This document shows positions 62,647 through 64,000 of a stretch of DNA of 64,000 nucleotides, piece by piece (positions within the stretch are counted from its first letter, which is position 1; every line of letters starts with the position of its first letter). The notes beneath the pieces are model-generated. The model was not told where the DNA came from and ran no database searches. It was given only the letters and a program-made list of their open reading frames with translations. The position numbers and the translations under genes were made by a program. Source of the DNA: Thiothrix litoralis (lineage in GTDB: Bacteria > Pseudomonadota > Gammaproteobacteria > Thiotrichales > Thiotrichaceae); contig NZ_CP072801.1 in assembly GCF_017901135.1 (NCBI RefSeq), forward strand, positions 2,601,501 to 2,665,500. The letters are read 5' to 3'.

Positions 62647-63957
62647 TTATTCATATTTTTGGCCGGAGCACTTTTTGGTTTCAGTGTTGTAGTTACCGCA
62701 CGGCTTGCCGTCTGTTTCCTTACCTGTCCAGTCAGCCACGATATTTTTGGAGTCCGGCAGGAAGTCAGACCATGCATCACCCGCGACTTCAGGCGTTTTG
62801 GAGACGACTTCAAACTGACCATCTTCCTGAATTTCGCCAATCAGCACGGGCTTGGTGAGGTGATGGTTTGGTAACATTTTGGCAGTACCGCCCGTGAGGT
62901 TAGGCACTTCCTGACCAATCATGGCTTCAGCCACTTTATCGGTATCGGTGGATTTGGCTTGCTCAACTGCTTTTACCCACATATTGAAACCGATAACGTG
63001 TGCCTCCATCGGGTCATTGGTCACGCGCTTGTCGTTCTTGGTGTACGCCTTCCACTGCTTGATGAAGTCTTTATTCGCATCGTTTTCGACGCTCATGAAA
63101 TAATTCCATGCTGCCAAGTGACCGACCAGTGGCTTGGTGTCGATACCCGAAAGCTCTTCTTCACCGACAGAGAATGCCACAACCGGAATGTCTTCCGCTG
63201 AAATGCCCTGATTGCCCAGTTCCTTGTAAAACGGTACGTTGGCATCACCGTTGATCGTGGAAACTACCGCTGTTTTCTTGCCTTCGCCACCAAACTTCTT
63301 GATGTCGGCAACAATGGACTGCCAGTCAGAATGACCAAACGGGGTGTAGTTGATCATGATGTCTTTTTCATCAACACCCTTGGATTTGAGGTAGGCTTCC
63401 AAAATCTTGTTAGTGGTACGCGGGTAAACATAGTCGGTACCGGCCAATACCCAACGTTTCACTTCACCTTCTTTCATCAGGTAATCAACAGCGGGGATAG
63501 CCTGCTGGTTAGGTGCAGCACCGGTGTAGAACACGTTTTTGGAAGATTCTTCACCCTCGTATTGCACGGGGTAAAACAACAGGCTGTTTTTCTCTTCAAA
63601 CACCGGCAGGACGGATTTGCGGGAAACCGATGTCCAGCAACCAAACGTTGCCGCCACTTTATCTTTTTCGATCAGGTCACGCGCTTTCTCGGCAAACAAT
63701 GGCCAGTTGGAAGCGGGGTCAACCACCACGGCTTCGAGCTTTTTGCCCAGTACACCACCCTTTTTATTTTGTTCGTCGATCAGCATCAGCATGGTGTCTT
63801 TCAAGGTGGTTTCACTGATGGCCATCGTGCCGGACAGGGAATGCAGTACGCCAACCTTGATCGTGTCATCAGCAGCGGATGCAAGGCCAGACAGACCAAG
63901 TGCCGTCGCCATACTTACAACTAGCAGGGTTTGTTTGAAAACGTCTTTAAACAACAT
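62647..63957 (-). CDS. urtA: Urea-binding protein UrtA
   Basis: A 436-residue periplasmic urea-binding protein. A signal peptide (LLVVSMATALGLSGLASA) precedes DDTIKVGVLHSLSGTMAISE; CWTSVSRKSVLPVFEEKN near 108 and FYPVQYEGEESSKN near 128 are diagnostic of UrtA, as are TDYVYPRTTNKILEAYLKSKG near 172 and the C-terminal PWC-less GNYNTETKKC. AGGAG is 6 nt before the ATG. It is the first gene of urtABCDE; its promoter lies at or beyond the right edge. Confidence 0.95.
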   Translation of the reverse strand: MLFKDVFKQTLLVVSMATALGLSGLASAADDTIKVGVLHSLSGTMAISETTLKDTMLMLIDEQNKKGGVLGKKLEAVVVDPASNWPLFAEKARDLIEKDKVAATFGCWTSVSRKSVLPVFEEKNSLLFYPVQYEGEESSKNVFYTGAAPNQQAIPAVDYLMKEGEVKRWVLAGTDYVYPRTTNKILEAYLKSKGVDEKDIMINYTPFGHSDWQSIVADIKKFGGEGKKTAVVSTINGDANVPFYKELGNQGISAEDIPVVAFSVGEEELSGIDTKPLVGHLAAWNYFMSVENDANKDFIKQWKAYTKNDKRVTNDPMEAHVIGFNMWVKAVEQAKSTDTDKVAEAMIGQEVPNLTGGTAKMLPNHHLTKPVLIGEIQEDGQFEVVSKTPEVAGDAWSDFLPDSKNIVADWTGKETDGKPCGNYNTETKKCSGQKYE

Positions 63958-64000
63958 GGGTCACTCCTGAATAATGGATAAAACGTGTCAACCTATTCAG

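Noticed and set aside
1-64000. CRISPR arrays, tRNA or rRNA genes, prophage structural genes
   Set aside because: No regularly spaced repeats, cloverleaf sequences or phage modules were seen on either strand.

Overview
The window reads as a chromosomal segment of a Gram-negative gammaproteobacterium. It carries an OxyR with the two regulatory cysteines, EttA, a type II secretion gene block, an outer-membrane nucleoside channel, and LPS/exopolysaccharide genes. The protein style, the Uma2 nuclease and the mixed surface-glycan genes suggest a Thiothrix-like member of the Thiotrichales, but no rRNA or marker gene is present, so the genus is only an inference. No tRNA, rRNA or CRISPR array was seen.

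Layout. Bases 1-11324 hold a surface polysaccharide locus: a truncated O-antigen ligase-like gene, two family 4 glycosyltransferases, a large methyltransferase/coiled-coil/double GT2 protein, a Wzm/Wzt-type ABC exporter, a GT2 enzyme, a WbaP-type initiating phosphotransferase and a phosphomannomutase. Bases 11329-14118 are a small accessory island: a palindromic repeat, a Uma2 nuclease, an AT-rich PD-(D/E)XK protein, a zeta-toxin-like kinase and a 63-residue protein. It is followed by ettA. Bases 15822-21086 return to glycans (flippase, PHP-type phosphatase, WecA-type initiator) with oxyR between them. Bases 21040-26784 encode the type II secretion core GspE-F-G-H-I-J-K without C, D, L or M. 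Bases 26883-34000 are a mixed accessory stretch: membrane protein, von Willebrand A protein, DUF3025, SPOR protein, a deletion derivative of an ISAzo13-type element, a 30-residue membrane peptide, an HNH nuclease, a Tae4-like amidase with a candidate lipoprotein immunity partner, and a broken TnpB element.

From 34049 to the right edge nearly everything serves purine and urea nitrogen scavenging. The genes cover a Tsx-like outer-membrane channel, an NCS2 permease, a BMP-type ABC importer, guanine and 8-oxoguanine deaminases, xanthine dehydrogenase (XdhABC), membrane urate hydroxylase PuuD, UraH, UraD, allantoinase PuuE, allantoicase, ureidoglycolate lyase, urease UreABC with UreD, and the urea importer UrtABCDE. 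Together they can take purines to glyoxylate, CO2 and ammonia. The urease accessory genes ureE, ureF and ureG are not in the window.

The most interesting unannotated signal is regulatory. Three transcription units (NCS2 permease, xdhABC/BMP operon, Tsx channel) each start with a clear sigma-54 -24/-12 promoter followed within about 10-16 bp by a related 16-bp CTGACC-n4-GGTCAG-like operator resembling the RutR site. A RutR-like TetR gene sits in the same block. A fourth sigma-54 promoter precedes the urease operon. A separate pair of ATTGTATACAAT-type sites precedes the urate-to-urea operon, which encodes a GntR regulator in its middle. This looks like a two-input switch (nitrogen limitation through sigma-54, purine presence through the TetR and GntR proteins).
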